Shown: one piece after another, positions 10,447 through 19,541 of the stretch
Numbering within the stretch: the first letter of the stretch is position 1
How the letters are laid out: the number at the start of each line of letters is the position of its first letter
Position numbers and translations under genes: made by a program
Assembly: GCA_947652115.1 (NCBI GenBank)
Contig: OX393561.1
Location: 2,306,479-2,370,478 of the forward strand
From: Blastomussa wellsi
Lineage: Eukaryota; Cnidaria; Anthozoa; Scleractinia; Plerogyridae
Direction of reading: 5' to 3'
DNA: 64,000 nt
The notes under the pieces: model-generated
What the model was told of the DNA's origin: nothing
The model's input: the letters and a program-made list of their open reading frames with translations, nothing else
Database searches by the model: none

Positions 10447-10528
10447 GTAGTCGTGGCCGAGTGGTTAAGGCGATGGACTTGAAATCCATTGGGGGATCCC
10501 CGCGCAGGTTCGAATCCTGTCGACTACG
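10447..10528 (+). tRNA. tRNA-Ser(TGA)
   Basis: Body as at 1588. The spacer downstream switches between unit types near 10680, so this unit is a mosaic. Confidence 0.97.
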
Positions 10529-10931
10529 TTAAAGAGACAACGTTCCCTTTTCAAACGGAACTCACCGATTTTTTCAGGCTTGAATACATTTCATTATTTT
10601 AGAAAGTAAGAGTGAATTTGTTTCGATTTTCCTTTTCCTTTGGCGTTTTGGTATTTTCAACCAATAAGGCCTGAAAACTTAGCCCCTTCGAATCCGTAGC
10701 TCATGCTATTTTTTGCTTCCAGGAAGTAAGAAGTACATAAAAAAATCACGACTTGCAGTATTTTGATTTTTGTTGTTTCGCCAAAAGAAAAAAGGTACGA
10801 AGTGTCCCTTGGGCGATAATTCGGTAATTGGAAAGTATGACTTCTCGAACCGCGGAAATCTATCAAACATTAGCCATGGACATTGCAAAAATAGACAAAC
10901 ATTTGCTTATAACTGAAAACTAAGCATTCTA

Positions 10932-11003
10932 TAGCAGAGCGAGGTTTTGATCCTCGGACCTCTGGGTTATGGGCCCAGCACGCTTCCACTGCGCCACTCT
11001 GCT
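10932..11003 (-). tRNA. Initiator tRNA-Met(CAT), A73 subtype
   Basis: Canonical body as at 2073. Confidence 0.97.
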
Positions 11004-11115
11004 AGCTTGTACAAAACTGTCAACATACACTACCAGTAAACTTCGTTCCAATTGCTTCGAAAAAGTCTTCGTGAACATCGTTTTTGTGTTTTTTTCTAAC
11101 CTCCATGCTATCAAG

Positions 11116-11197
11116 GTAGTCGTGGCCGAGTGGTTAAGGCGATGGACTAGAAATCCATTGGGGTTTCCCCGCGCAGGTTCGAATCTTGCCGACTACG
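11116..11197 (+). tRNA. tRNA-Ser(AGA), T-stem variant
   Basis: Same cgaatctt change as the copy at 3739; the following spacer also shares gtacctcgctttc. Confidence 0.93.
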
Positions 11198-11483
11198 TAG
11201 AAGAGGTGTACCTCGCTTTCAATCATGACTTAGCTATTTTCAAACCCATGCAAAAAAATCGTTTTGATGATTGTAGAAAGTGACTGTAAATATATTTCGG
11301 TTTTCCTGTTCATTTTGCTTTTGCTTTTAGCGTTATTTTTATTTTCAACCAATAAGGAGGTCGACGTTTCCTTATTATAGATGTGAAAGTTAGCCCCTTC
11401 CCTTCTAGCTCGTGCTGTCTTAGGTTTCCAGGAAGAGAAATGCTGAAAAACAAAATGGTTAGAGACTTCTATTTTCCAAACGA

Positions 11484-11512
11484 CCAGCGCGCTTCCAATG
11501 CGCCACACTCCT
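11484..11512 (-). pseudogene. iMet 5'-half relic
   Basis: Same sequence as the relic at 1145. Confidence 0.72.
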
Positions 11513-11740
11513 CACAGGCGATGTCAGGGTGCTCTTTCTCTGTCACTGTTCAAGACAGAAAAGAAAGGTCCAAGTGTTTCTTAAGCGGTCATTTGTGGAA
11601 TTGGAAAATATTAATTTTCGAACCGTGAACATCTATATATAGAGCATTAACCATGAAAAGGCAAAAATAAACAAATTGTGAAATAATATTTGCTTCAATC
11701 ATCCTTATAATATGGTCATGAAAAAGGTATAAGCAATAGA

Positions 11741-11812
11741 TAGCAGAGCGAGGTTTTGATCCTCGGACCTCTGGGTTATGGGCCCAGCACGCTCCCACTG
11801 CGCCACTCTGCT
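11741..11812 (-). tRNA. Initiator tRNA-Met(CAT), ggga D-loop with A73
   Basis: Carries the D-loop of the G73 subtype but encodes A73 (t11741 on +), like the damaged copy at 4343. Acceptor stem and A box are intact here. Confidence 0.95.
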
Positions 11813-11926
11813 AGCTGCAGTGTTAAATTGAATCATCATATACTAGGAAACTTCGTTCGAATTGTTTTGCCAAAAAGCTCTTCGTGAAGGCTTTTTTTTC
11901 TTTCTGCTCAACTGCATGATCTCAAG

Positions 11927-12008
11927 GTAGTCGTGGCCGAGTGGTGAAGGCGATGGACTTGAAATCCATTGGGGGATCCCCGCGCAGGTTCGAATCCTGC
12001 CGACTACG
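11927..12008 (+). tRNA. tRNA-Ser(TGA), recombinant copy
   Basis: TGA anticodon and gggggatcccc variable arm, but the T-stem ends cctgc and the 3' flank is tagaagaggtg as after AGA genes. This is the reciprocal of the hybrid at 113. It also has the ggtgaagg D-loop change. Last complete tRNA gene of the array. Confidence 0.96.
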
Positions 12009-12293
12009 TAGAAGAGGTGTACCTCGTTTTCAAACATGACTTAGCTATTTTCAAACCCATGCAAAAAAATCGTTTTGATGATTGTAGAAAGTGACTGTAA
12101 ATATAATTCGGTTTTCCTGTTCATTTTTCTTTTGCTTTTAGCGTTATTTTTATTTTCAAGCAATAAGGAGGTCGACGTTTTCTTATTATAGATGTGAAAG
12201 TTAGCCCCTTCCCTTCTAGCTCGTGCTGTGTTAGGTTTCCAGGAAGAGAAATAAAGAAAAAAAAATCGTTAGAGACTTCTATTTTCCAAACGA

Positions 12294-12322
12294 CCAGCGT
12301 GCTTCGAATGCGCCACACTCCT
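12294..12322 (-). pseudogene. iMet 5'-half relic, last copy
   Basis: Two extra changes (gcgtgcttcgaatg). The array ends about 200 bp later, before the iMet gene that should follow. Confidence 0.65.
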
Positions 12323-12524
12323 CACGGTCGATGTCAGGGTGCTCTTTCTCTGTCACTGTTCAAGACAGAAAAGAAAGGTCCAAGTGTTTCTTAAGCGGTC
12401 ATTTGTGGAATTGGAAAATATTAATTTTCGAACCGTGAACATCTATATATAGAGCATTAACCATGAAAATGCAAAAATAAACAAATATTGTGAAATAATA
12501 TTTGCTTCAATTATCCTTATAATC

Positions 12525-12834
12525 TGAAAACGCGTGCTTCGTTAGGGGATACTTAAAATGGACCCAGAAAGTGTATTTATTCAATTGGTGTGGTTTCTTA
12601 AAAAAGTTGCATTTAGCGACCACATTTCTACTCTGGAAACGGCCGCACGATTTCAGGATTCGATGTACTGTGGGCAGAAAACTTCAAACTTTTAAACTTC
12701 CCATATTGATGTTTTGTTCATTTTTTTTACAATGTACCATCAATTGTAAATAAAATCAGTTCATGGAAAGTAGGGGTCACCGACCATTTAAGAGAGTAAA
12801 CTACCAGTAAAGCTACGAAACGGCTTCTTGCCCT
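12525..12834. other. Junction between tRNA array and gypsy-like element
   Basis: AT-rich sequence with no gene recognised. I looked for a copy of the sequence after 16324 that could be a 5' LTR and did not see one. It may be element leader or pre-insertion host DNA. Confidence 0.4.
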
Positions 12835-12864
12835 TTGTTTTTCCTGAGTGCGCGTGTTCGATGG

Positions 12865-13500
12865 ATGACGTGGCGTGGCGTGGCTGACTTTACATGGCAG
12901 AAAAAGTTATCCACTGCCCCCCAGAAATGCCTCACCGGTGATGAGGAAGGTGTCCCAGAAGCTCGCCGTCGCACTGCCCAACAGAAAAACGTTCCTCTCG
13001 AACTCATGTTAGGACAAATAGCAAACGTTTGCTCTGTTATTTCTCGCAACATTATTGTGAAGACCTGCACTTCCATCAATGCCATTTGGCGGGCAATTAG
13101 GGCGCACTATGGTTTCCAGTCCACCGGCGCGCATTTCTTGGATTTCTCTAACATTAAACTTGAAGTTGATGAACGTCTCGAATACCGTTTCCAACGGTTA
13201 ATGTCCTTCACCGAAGATAATCTCCTTGTTGCTAATAGCAACATAACCCACCATGGCGAAACCATTGTTGTTGATGAGGAGCTGAGCCCCACGCTTGAAA
13301 ATTTTGTGGTTTTAACATGGTTAAGACTTGTAAATGCCGATTTGCCTGTTCTCGTCAAGCAGCGTTATGGCACAGGGCTAAGATCTAGGACACTGGCTTC
13401 CCTGAAGTCAGAAATTTCACAAGCTCTAGATTCCCTCTTCGAAGAGATTCGCTCCTCCTCCGATACCAGAGTTCTTACGAGCCACTGCCTCACGGTTTAG
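12865..13500 (+). pseudogene. Gag-like protein of the gypsy-like element
   Basis: The first in-frame ATG is at 12865 (MTWRGVADF), giving about 211 codons. The central part (LEYRFQRLM, then [18 protein letters not shown]) resembles capsid-like gag of retrotransposons in composition and place. No CCHC knuckle is visible. Assigned mainly by its position just ahead of the protease frame. It ends 42 bp before the next frame. Confidence 0.55.
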
Positions 13501-13542
13501 ACAGCCACCTCCTCGGTCTTATTATAAATCACCATCTCAGCC

Positions 13543-14547
13543 ATGTGCTTCCAACAAGCGTCCAAAGTCATGTCCTCTTTGTGCTTTCGCCTAACATCTT
13601 CTCTCGACAACGAGGAGCCTGAATACACTGACTACGCCCTGTCGCCCCTCCTCGACGAAGACGAACACCCTCTTTGCCCCACGGCACGCACAGTTTCACG
13701 TCGCGTCAGTAAGAAACAGTCACCTCACTTCAAGGCTTTTTACAAACATCACCCGCTAGGCCTCACCCTCGACACTGGTGTAGAGACGAGCATGATTAAG
13801 TCTTCAGTGGCCCGGTCTATTGGCGCTACCATCTTAAAGTCTACCCAACAAGCTTTGCAAGCCGACGTTGAGACTCGCCTCATCTTTTCCCGAGCAGACA
13901 AGCAACTCGCCCTTGACGCCCTCGTAGTCGATGACTTGGATGTAGATGTACTGGCTTGCACACCCTTCCTTATTGCCAATGACATCACCATCCGTCCCGC
14001 GAAGTGTCAAATTCGTATTCAGGATTCTGAAGTCATACACTATGAGCTTAATGGTGATGCAACCACAGGCTCCCATGCTGTGCGACGGGCGCAGAGTTAC
14101 ATCCTACGCGCCTCCTCTTCCGCGACTGTTGTTTGGCCTGGAGAGTATGTGGAGCTGGATTTCCCCTCCGACCTAGGTGATGATCGTGTCCTCGCAATAC
14201 AGCCAAGTACCGACACCCAGATATCTAAACATACTAAATCTGCCTGTATTTGGTCTGAACGTCATATTGTGGAAGCTGTCGGCTCCAAGATACTTCTGAA
14301 CAACACCTCCCAAGAACCAAAATCCATCGGTCGCCATGAACACCTAAGCCAGATTCTACCCACAGCAGACGAATCGTCACCAACCACTGCCCCTTCACCC
14401 ACCATTCCTCCGGGCCCCGTGAAACCAAAGAGCTCACCTCCCTTCTCATCTACCGTGTCCAAACTATTATCAGACGAAACCCGCCTCCAATTCCAACAGC
14501 TGTTGCAGACATATGATAGCGTTTTTGATCCCGACATCACCGGCTAG
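13543..14547 (+). pseudogene. Aspartic protease / start of pol
   Basis: The protease active site LTLDTGVETSMI lies about 75 residues in and is followed by the partner region LDVDVLACTPFL. A long linker leads toward RT. The frame stops at TAG 14545, but the same frame continues downstream with pol-like sequence (NIGPVQPPQRKGR) up to the frameshift near 14690, so the stop is a lesion. Confidence 0.7.
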
Positions 14548-14690
14548 AACGGTGCTGCCGGTCCCATCCAAGCAACCGTTAACATTGGTCCAGTACAGCC
14601 CCCTCAACGCAAGGGCCGGGTCCCTCAGGATTCTCGCAACCAACTCATAGAACTTCAAGCAGAGCTCGACGAGCTTGAACAGGCCCAGGT

Positions 14691-15890
14691 GTGGAGTACC
14701 TCAACCCATCATTCCTAGTAAAAAAGCCTTCCGGTTGCCACCGAATTGTAACTGCTTTTGCTGATGTCGCACGGTACAGTAAACCGCAGCCATCCTTAAT
14801 GCCAGACGTCGACACAACCCTACGTACCATCGCTCCCTGGCGCTACCTGATCAAAACCGACCTCACTCGAGCATTCTACCAGATTCCCCTCTGTCAGTCT
14901 TCTCTGAAGTACTGTGGTGTGGCCACTCCCTTCCGTGGAATCCGAGTTTATACAAGGTAAGCAATGGGGATGCCTGGCTCAGAAACCGCCCTTGAGGAAA
15001 TGATGTGTCGTGTTTTGGGTGCCTTTATCCAAGAAGGCCTCGTGGCTAAACTGGCTGACGACCTCTACTGTGGCGGCGATTCACCCGAAGCCCTCCTGAC
15101 CAACTGGAGACGGGTACTTGAGGCCCTCGACCGCTGTAGCCTACGCTTGTCCCCTTCAAAGACTGTTATTTGCCCAAAGTCTACCACAATCCTTGGCTGG
15201 GTATGGTCGCAAGGCAGCCTATCAGCTAGCCCCCATCGTATCGCAGTATTGCAGTCATGCCCCCCTCCCCAAAGTGTGAAAGGCCTGCGTTCCTTAATTG
15301 GAGCCTATAAGGTGCTCCTAAACTGCTCAAACGTTGTGGATCCCCTTGAGAAAGCACTTACCGGTCTTCAGTCAACTGACAAGCTTCTCTGGGATGAGAA
15401 CTTAACCTTCAGGTTCAAAACCGCCGAGGAGTTCCTAACTAAACACAAATCCATAGTTCTGCCTCGCCCTTCTGACACCCTCTGGATAGTCACTGACGGT
15501 TCCGTAACCAAGAGAGGCCTGGGTGCTACATTGTACGTTTCGCGAGCAAACCACCTTCATCTAGCCGGCTTCTATAGTGCAAAGTTATGGAAGCACCAAG
15601 TCACCAGGCTCCCATGCGAGGTTGAAGCACTGTCTATTGCTGCCGCAGTCAAATACTTCTCACCATTCATAATTCAGTCACAACACCCTATAACTGTATT
15701 AACTGATAATAAACCTTGCGTCCAAGCCATCGAAAAGCTGTGCCGAAGTCCAAGAACCCCCGTGGCCTCATCCCTGTCACACCATCACTACATGTGGGAG
15801 ATGTTGTCTGCCTCATCTCAGACAAGGACAAGTCACGCGCCCGTAGTCGCTACCTTGTCGTTTCTGTCGACCCTCCCTGGTGTTCCGTGA
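14691..15890 (+). pseudogene. Reverse transcriptase and RNase H of the gypsy-like element
   Basis: [14 protein letters not shown], then [11 protein letters not shown], the catalytic region LADDLYCGG, and thumb motifs ([22 protein letters not shown]). An in-frame TAA at 14958 interrupts the stretch before MGMPGS. RNase [16 protein letters not shown], a conserved Glu in [11 protein letters not shown], and TDNKP. Homology stops near 15740, where the frame runs on into the deleted integrase region. Not functional. Confidence 0.8.
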
Positions 15891-16324
15891 AGAAGTTCAG
15901 TGGCTCACAACTTAGAGCGACTTCTTACAAGGTCAAATTGTCAGAGTGCTACGCCGTGCCTCCCTCCATCATAGTGTCCAACGTCCCAGGTCCTCCAGCC
16001 CCCCACGACATGGACGATGAGACCTCAACTGTATCCCCCACGGTGCGTCCAGCACACCCAGGGTTATCCATTCCTGTACCTTCAGAGCTTACCACCGTTC
16101 CCTCAGACGAGGAACAATCTTCTTCCCTAACCAGCGACGACATAGCACTTGATGTCCATAGTCGTTCGCCTTCGTCAGTCTGCGTACATGAGGAGTTGAG
16201 CACCAGTGCCCCATCGGCAGAAGTCCCTTCGCCGTCCCCTTCCAGTCCATCTTCTGCCCCTGGCTCAAGACCTCAGAGACAGCGCAGACCCCCTTCGTAC
16301 CTAAATGACTACGTTAGGTTTTAA
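15755..16324 (+). pseudogene. Integrase C-terminal tail
   Basis: In a different frame from RNase [14 protein letters not shown] and [13 protein letters not shown] look like the SH3-like C-terminal domain of gypsy integrases. A Ser/Pro/acid-rich tail follows, ending in the basic RPQRQRRPP. The zinc-binding and DDE core domains are gone. Confidence 0.6.
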
Positions 16325-16673
16325 CCTGTCCACGGCACCTCTTGATTTGCCGTTTGGTGCTCAGTTATCATTTTCATATTATAATTCCACAGACTGAAAC
16401 ATTATGTTAGATCACGTTCACTTAATCTACTTGCGGTCTAGTTTTTGGTGCTTGTTTCAATAAATCGTGTACTTCTAGTACGTTGGACAGCGTCGGTTTG
16501 TTCGTGTGCGTTCATGTACAAGTAAGAAGAGGTTGCTCCAGCAGGCCGTGCCTGCGGCATTGTTTCACACGTTTATGCGCGCGCATGGTATGTTTTGGTG
16601 CGTGTCTTTTGAGCGGCCATCTTGTCTGGCGTTGGTTATTAAATCTCAAGTGTTATCGTTGTGTCTCGTCGCT

Positions 16674-16706
16674 TAACCTCTGGCGCACTACACCACTGCG
16701 CTCATG
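16674..16706 (-). pseudogene. Possible initiator tRNA-Met relic
   Basis: acctctgg, gcac, then ccactgcgctc follow in the order of an array iMet with its anticodon region deleted. It sits at the expected place and strand, upstream of the Ser relic. Short match, so tentative. Confidence 0.35.
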
Positions 16707-16749
16707 GACTATGTCATGACTGGCAGTATATTAGCTTCTATCAGTCTTC

Positions 16750-16773
16750 TAGTCGTTGGCGAGTGGTTAAGCG
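16750..16773 (+). pseudogene. tRNA-Ser relic, 5' part
   Basis: tagtcgttggcgagtggtta matches the acceptor and D-arm of array tRNA-Ser with small changes. The gene is interrupted after ttaagcg by the foldback element. Confidence 0.8.
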
Positions 16774-17372
16774 GGAGAACCCTAACTACAAAACGGTTGC
16801 TATAGATTACTTCTAACCATTATATCTCGGGTTCCCTTTCAATCCCGGGATTAGTTTTTTGCCATGCTTTTTCTATTAAAGGCTGCTTTCACTTTTGGCA
16901 GCTTTGACCATATTTGGAAAGTCACGTGACCAGAACACAAAAGCGCTTAACACTCTCACAGTTTAAATCGCTCTCGAATAAGACCAAAACTAATGGATAG
17001 AGTATATTCACATGCAAAATCTATAGTATGGATTTGTTGAAATTCGCAATGCTGTAAAAGGTACGACGTCACAAAAATGTTATGACGTCATTGCTTTTTA
17101 ACTAATGGGAATCTCCACAAATCCATACTACATATTTTGCATCTGAATGCACTTTATCTATTGGCTTTAGTTTCACACGAGAAAGACGTAAGTTTTAAGC
17201 ATTGTTCTGGTCACGTGACTTTCCAAATATGGTGAAAGCTGCCAAAAGTGAAAGCAGCCTCTAATAGAACAAGCATGGCAAAAAAACTAATCCCAGGATT
17301 GAAAGGGAACCCAGGATCTGATGATTAGTAGTCATTTATAGCAACTATTTTTGTACTTAGTATTCTCACCCC
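16774..17372. mobile_element. Foldback (inverted-repeat) element inside a tRNA-Ser relic
   Basis: About 599 bp. The arms are inverted copies over some 250 bp (16774-17040 against 17113-17372): both contain gggttccctttcaatcc, attagttttttgccatgc, and a segment around gtcacgtgac. The loop has a small inner palindrome built on gacgtca. It is flanked by ttaagcg and ttaaagcg, each derivable from ttaaggcg of the tRNA, so an 8-bp target duplication is likely. The 8-bp size suggests a hAT-type transposase, but the termini do not look typical. Confidence 0.85.
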
Positions 17373-17436
17373 TTAAAGCGATGGACTTGAAATTCGTTTA
17401 GGGATCCACGCGCAGGTTCCTATCCTGTCGACTACG
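17373..17436 (+). pseudogene. tRNA-Ser(TGA) relic, 3' part
   Basis: Contains the anticodon loop cttgaaa (TGA), a decayed variable arm, a mutated T-loop (ttcctat) and the acceptor cgactacg. The next 90 bp still match the spacer after array Ser-TGA genes (ttaaagagacaaaacttcc). Confidence 0.85.
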
Positions 17437-18063
17437 TTAAAGAGACAAAACTTCCTTTTCAAACATAACTCATTGAGTTTTACAGTCTTGAATAAATTTA
17501 ATGATTGTAGAAAGAAAGAGTGTATTTGTAGTTGTACTAGTCGAAATATTGGCCCTTTAAAAGTTACCTTCGCGGCAGTAGCAGCAAGTACAGTCGTATT
17601 AATCGTTTTTTACTTTTATTTATACACGCACTGTTTATAACCTAATCGTTGTGGCACGTGATTGGAGTGAATTATATTACTAAACATGTTATAAATTCGG
17701 GATTTAATTTAACTAATTAAACTAAAGGTCGGAATGTAAATGTTTAGTATCTTTGGAATGTTAAAGAATTGCTATTTTAGTTCTGAATATGAACGTTTAT
17801 GAGGACTTGGTTTGTTCAATTCGAATGAATTTACCGTTATGTGTAAATTGTTATTATGTGGAAATTAAAATACAACAATAGCCTTTTAATTTATGGTTTT
17901 GTCTTAGAAAGTGAGAAGTTACCCGAAATTGGAAAAGTGCCACCAAAGTTTTCCGTGAAGCCCGTTTGTCATCCGCAGAGTCCACGGGCTCCACGCCGGG
18001 TCAGCGGTTGGACAGAGAGGGCTCTGGGAAGGACTCATTTCCAGCTTTTCTCCGCAGCTGTCA
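17437..18063. other. Upstream region of cGAS-like gene 1
   Basis: The first 90 bp are decayed tRNA-array spacer and the rest is AT-rich non-coding sequence. An open frame at 17856-18161 begins with no recognisable domain and is probably 5' leader. Confidence 0.5.
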
Positions 18064-18080
18064 GGGGGTTTTCGCTTTCC
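18064..18080 (-). promoter_or_regulatory. IRF/ISRE-like motif
   Basis: The minus strand reads ggaaagcgaaaaccccc, containing gaaannngaaa-type IRF half-site spacing (gaaagcgaaa), about 84 bp before the ATG of cGAS-like gene 1. Motif match only. Confidence 0.4.
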
Positions 18081-18095
18081 ACGAAAAGCGGAAGT
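18077..18095 (+). promoter_or_regulatory. STAT-like plus ETS-like module, gene 1
   Basis: ttccacgaa fits the STAT half-site palindrome TTCNNNGAA. Two bases later gcggaagt fits an ETS core. The same two motifs with the same 2-bp gap occur before cGAS-like gene 2 (16 of 19 bases equal). Confidence 0.5.
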
Positions 18096-18163
18096 TGTAG
18101 CGCGTGGACAAGACAACTTGAAACCTCAGGAAATTTGGAAACTACAAACAGCTCACATTGAAT

Positions 18164-19318
18164 ATGCAACACTTAGAGGATGACTATTTACAAGCGTTAT
18201 ACAAAGAGGCAGATTTCGACATGGAACATGGAGAAGTGAAGGAAATCGAAGATAGAATTAAAAGTCTTGTCCATGAAATCGCGGAGTATATCGGCCGCAA
18301 GGATCCACTGTTCAAGAACTCTGTCATACCCAGTGGCAGTTATTTTGAAGATCTTAAAGTAGAAGGCCCTGATGAATTCGATTTTATGATTTGCCTAGAG
18401 AATCTTTCACTGCCTGGTGTTTGTGTTATAAAAGATATACCCCTCCGGCCGGTACCCGACCCAGGATATGTCCATGTTCAAGTTGCTAACCAGTCGTTTT
18501 GCAGTTCATATCGCAAGCAACGCTACATTTCAAACCAAGGAAATCTCAAGCCTGATGCGCTCTTGAACAGATTTAAAGAACTTATCGAGAGAGCCTTGAG
18601 GAGAAGAAAGCGAGGTACCAGGGAAAAGTTATCAGAACGTGTCGAGGTTGAGCTTAGAAAAATCCCTATCACGATTACAGTCCGATGGAATGGCAGAAAG
18701 TATCCGAATTATAAAATAGCCGTAGACCTAACTTTATGTATCAGAATGAACGGATGGCCGACTGCATCTAATATCCGAGGACGGTATAATAGGGGGCATC
18801 CCGGGTATGAAGATTTTAGGAAGGCTGTTCTTGCAGGATATCATCTTGTGGCGTCAACGATTGGAGAGTCTGGCAGACATCGACCTTGTTGGCGATTATC
18901 GTTTTCAGTTGCCGAGGGTATTGTTTTGAAGGGCATCTGTAAAATCCCTAGACTGATACATAAGGCAACACTTAAAGTTCTTAAGGTATTGCGAAAGAAA
19001 CATGAAAAAGAGTTGTGTCTCTACGAAGAAACAAATGCGTCATTTAATATACAATGGGTTTTTCATTCGTATGTACTTAAGACAATGTTTCTTCACGAAT
19101 GGTGTGAATTTCCTGAAGATTCACACTGGAGAGAAGATAAGCTTGGAGAACGGGTTAGAGGTATTCTAGAGAGGATTCGAAGCAGTCTTAAAGACAAAGA
19201 TATTCGCAGCTTCTGGATTCCAGCTTACAAACTTTTCAATTTCCGCGCAAGGAATGCAACTTACACCAAATTTTGCGAGGATAAACTTTGCGATCTCATA
19301 CAAAGTCTAAACATTTAG
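18164..19318 (+). CDS. cGAS-like receptor (Mab-21 nucleotidyltransferase), gene 1
   Basis: Single exon, 384 codons. The ATG at 18164 (MQHLEDDYLQ) is chosen because it aligns with the start of gene 2. The core begins with GS (58-59) in IPSGSYFEDLKVEG. E71 and D73 in the EFD motif and D188 in IAVDLTL form an intact metal-binding triad. WRLSFS (243-248) and the helical C-terminus (FHSYVLKTMFLHEW) are typical of cGAS/Mab-21 proteins. The family senses nucleic acid and makes cyclic dinucleotides that signal through STING; that activity is inferred here from the complete active site. No vertebrate-type zinc thumb is evident. Compared with gene 2 it lacks about 21 residues before FHSYVLK and has an Arg/Lys-rich segment at 143-155 (RALRRRKRGTREK). 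An aataaa follows 37 nt after the stop. Confidence 0.92.
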   Translation: MQHLEDDYLQALYKEADFDMEHGEVKEIEDRIKSLVHEIAEYIGRKDPLFKNSVIPSGSYFEDLKVEGPDEFDFMICLENLSLPGVCVIKDIPLRPVPDPGYVHVQVANQSFCSSYRKQRYISNQGNLKPDALLNRFKELIERALRRRKRGTREKLSERVEVELRKIPITITVRWNGRKYPNYKIAVDLTLCIRMNGWPTASNIRGRYNRGHPGYEDFRKAVLAGYHLVASTIGESGRHRPCWRLSFSVAEGIVLKGICKIPRLIHKATLKVLKVLRKKHEKELCLYEETNASFNIQWVFHSYVLKTMFLHEWCEFPEDSHWREDKLGERVRGILERIRSSLKDKDIRSFWIPAYKLFNFRARNATYTKFCEDKLCDLIQSLNI

Positions 19319-19354
19319 CGACTAAAAATCATACAAAACGTGAAACTCTTTAAT

Positions 19355-19360
19355 AATAAA
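19355..19360 (+). other. Polyadenylation signal of cGAS-like gene 1
   Basis: aataaa 37 nt after the TAG stop. Confidence 0.6.
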
Positions 19361-19417
19361 TATTGGAATGAATGGATGCCGGAGCTGCGCTTGAGGGACT
19401 TATAATTGTTCACATGG

Positions 19418-19503
19418 CAGTGGCGAATACAGGGGAGGGCCCCCCTTAATTTAAGGCCCGAAGGGCCGGAACATCCTCCCCCTAAGAAAGATGTCTGGAT
19501 CCG
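19418..19503. mobile_element. hAT-like MITE remnant
   Basis: Starts cagtggcgaatacagggga, like hAT termini (cagtggcggatccag). It holds the palindromic ggcccgaagggcc and ends near gtctggatccg. Related to the copy at 20685. Confidence 0.5.
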
Positions 19504-19541
19504 ACTTAGCAACCACAAATTAGCCATAGAGACAGTGACGT

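Larger units (their letters stand above)
1..12524. repeat. Tandem array of tRNA-Ser / initiator tRNA-Met units (about 1.48 kb period)
   Basis: The unit runs Ser-TGA (+), iMet (-), Ser-AGA (+), iMet 5'-half relic (-), iMet (-). Successive Ser-TGA starts at 1588, 3069, 4530, 6009, 7487, 8967, 10447 and 11927 give spacings of 1481, 1461, 1479, 1478, 1480, 1480 and 1480 bp. The 1461 unit has lost about 21 bp next to its relic. Each unit is itself two diverged half-units of about 670 and 811 bp, with recognisably related spacers (accaataagg near mid-spacer, cttccaggaag, ggaattggaaa). The array is already under way at base 1. On the right it breaks off around 12524, inside the spacer that normally leads to the second iMet. 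Spacer reading frames repeat with the unit and have no coding character. Confidence 0.97.
12835..16480 (+). mobile_element. Defective Ty3/gypsy-like retrotransposon
   Basis: Gag-like frame, aspartic protease, reverse transcriptase, RNase H and an integrase C-terminal tail lie in that order, the Ty3/gypsy order. It carries in-frame stops at 14545 and 14958, a frameshift near 14690, and a deletion that joins RNase H (about 15740) to the integrase tail and removes the integrase core. A polyadenylation-like aataaa lies near 16459. No LTR pair was recognised, so both ends are approximate. GC is clearly higher than in the flanks. Confidence 0.8.

Noticed and set aside
323..12394. Dozens of repeated open frames of 60-104 codons across the first 12 kb on both strands
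   Set aside because: They recur with the tRNA unit, run through tRNA genes themselves, and differ between units by frameshifts and stops with no sign of coding constraint.
1..12524. Regular direct repeats that could suggest a CRISPR array
   Set aside because: The period is 1.48 kb, the repeated parts are tRNA genes, and the genome is eukaryotic.
12525..16740. LTR pair for the gypsy-like element
   Set aside because: I compared the sequence before 12835 with that after 16324 and saw no repeat long enough to call an LTR.
17856..18161. Open frame of about 100 codons upstream of cGAS-like gene 1
   Set aside because: No domain. It overlaps the promoter module and ends just before the gene, so it is more likely leader sequence.
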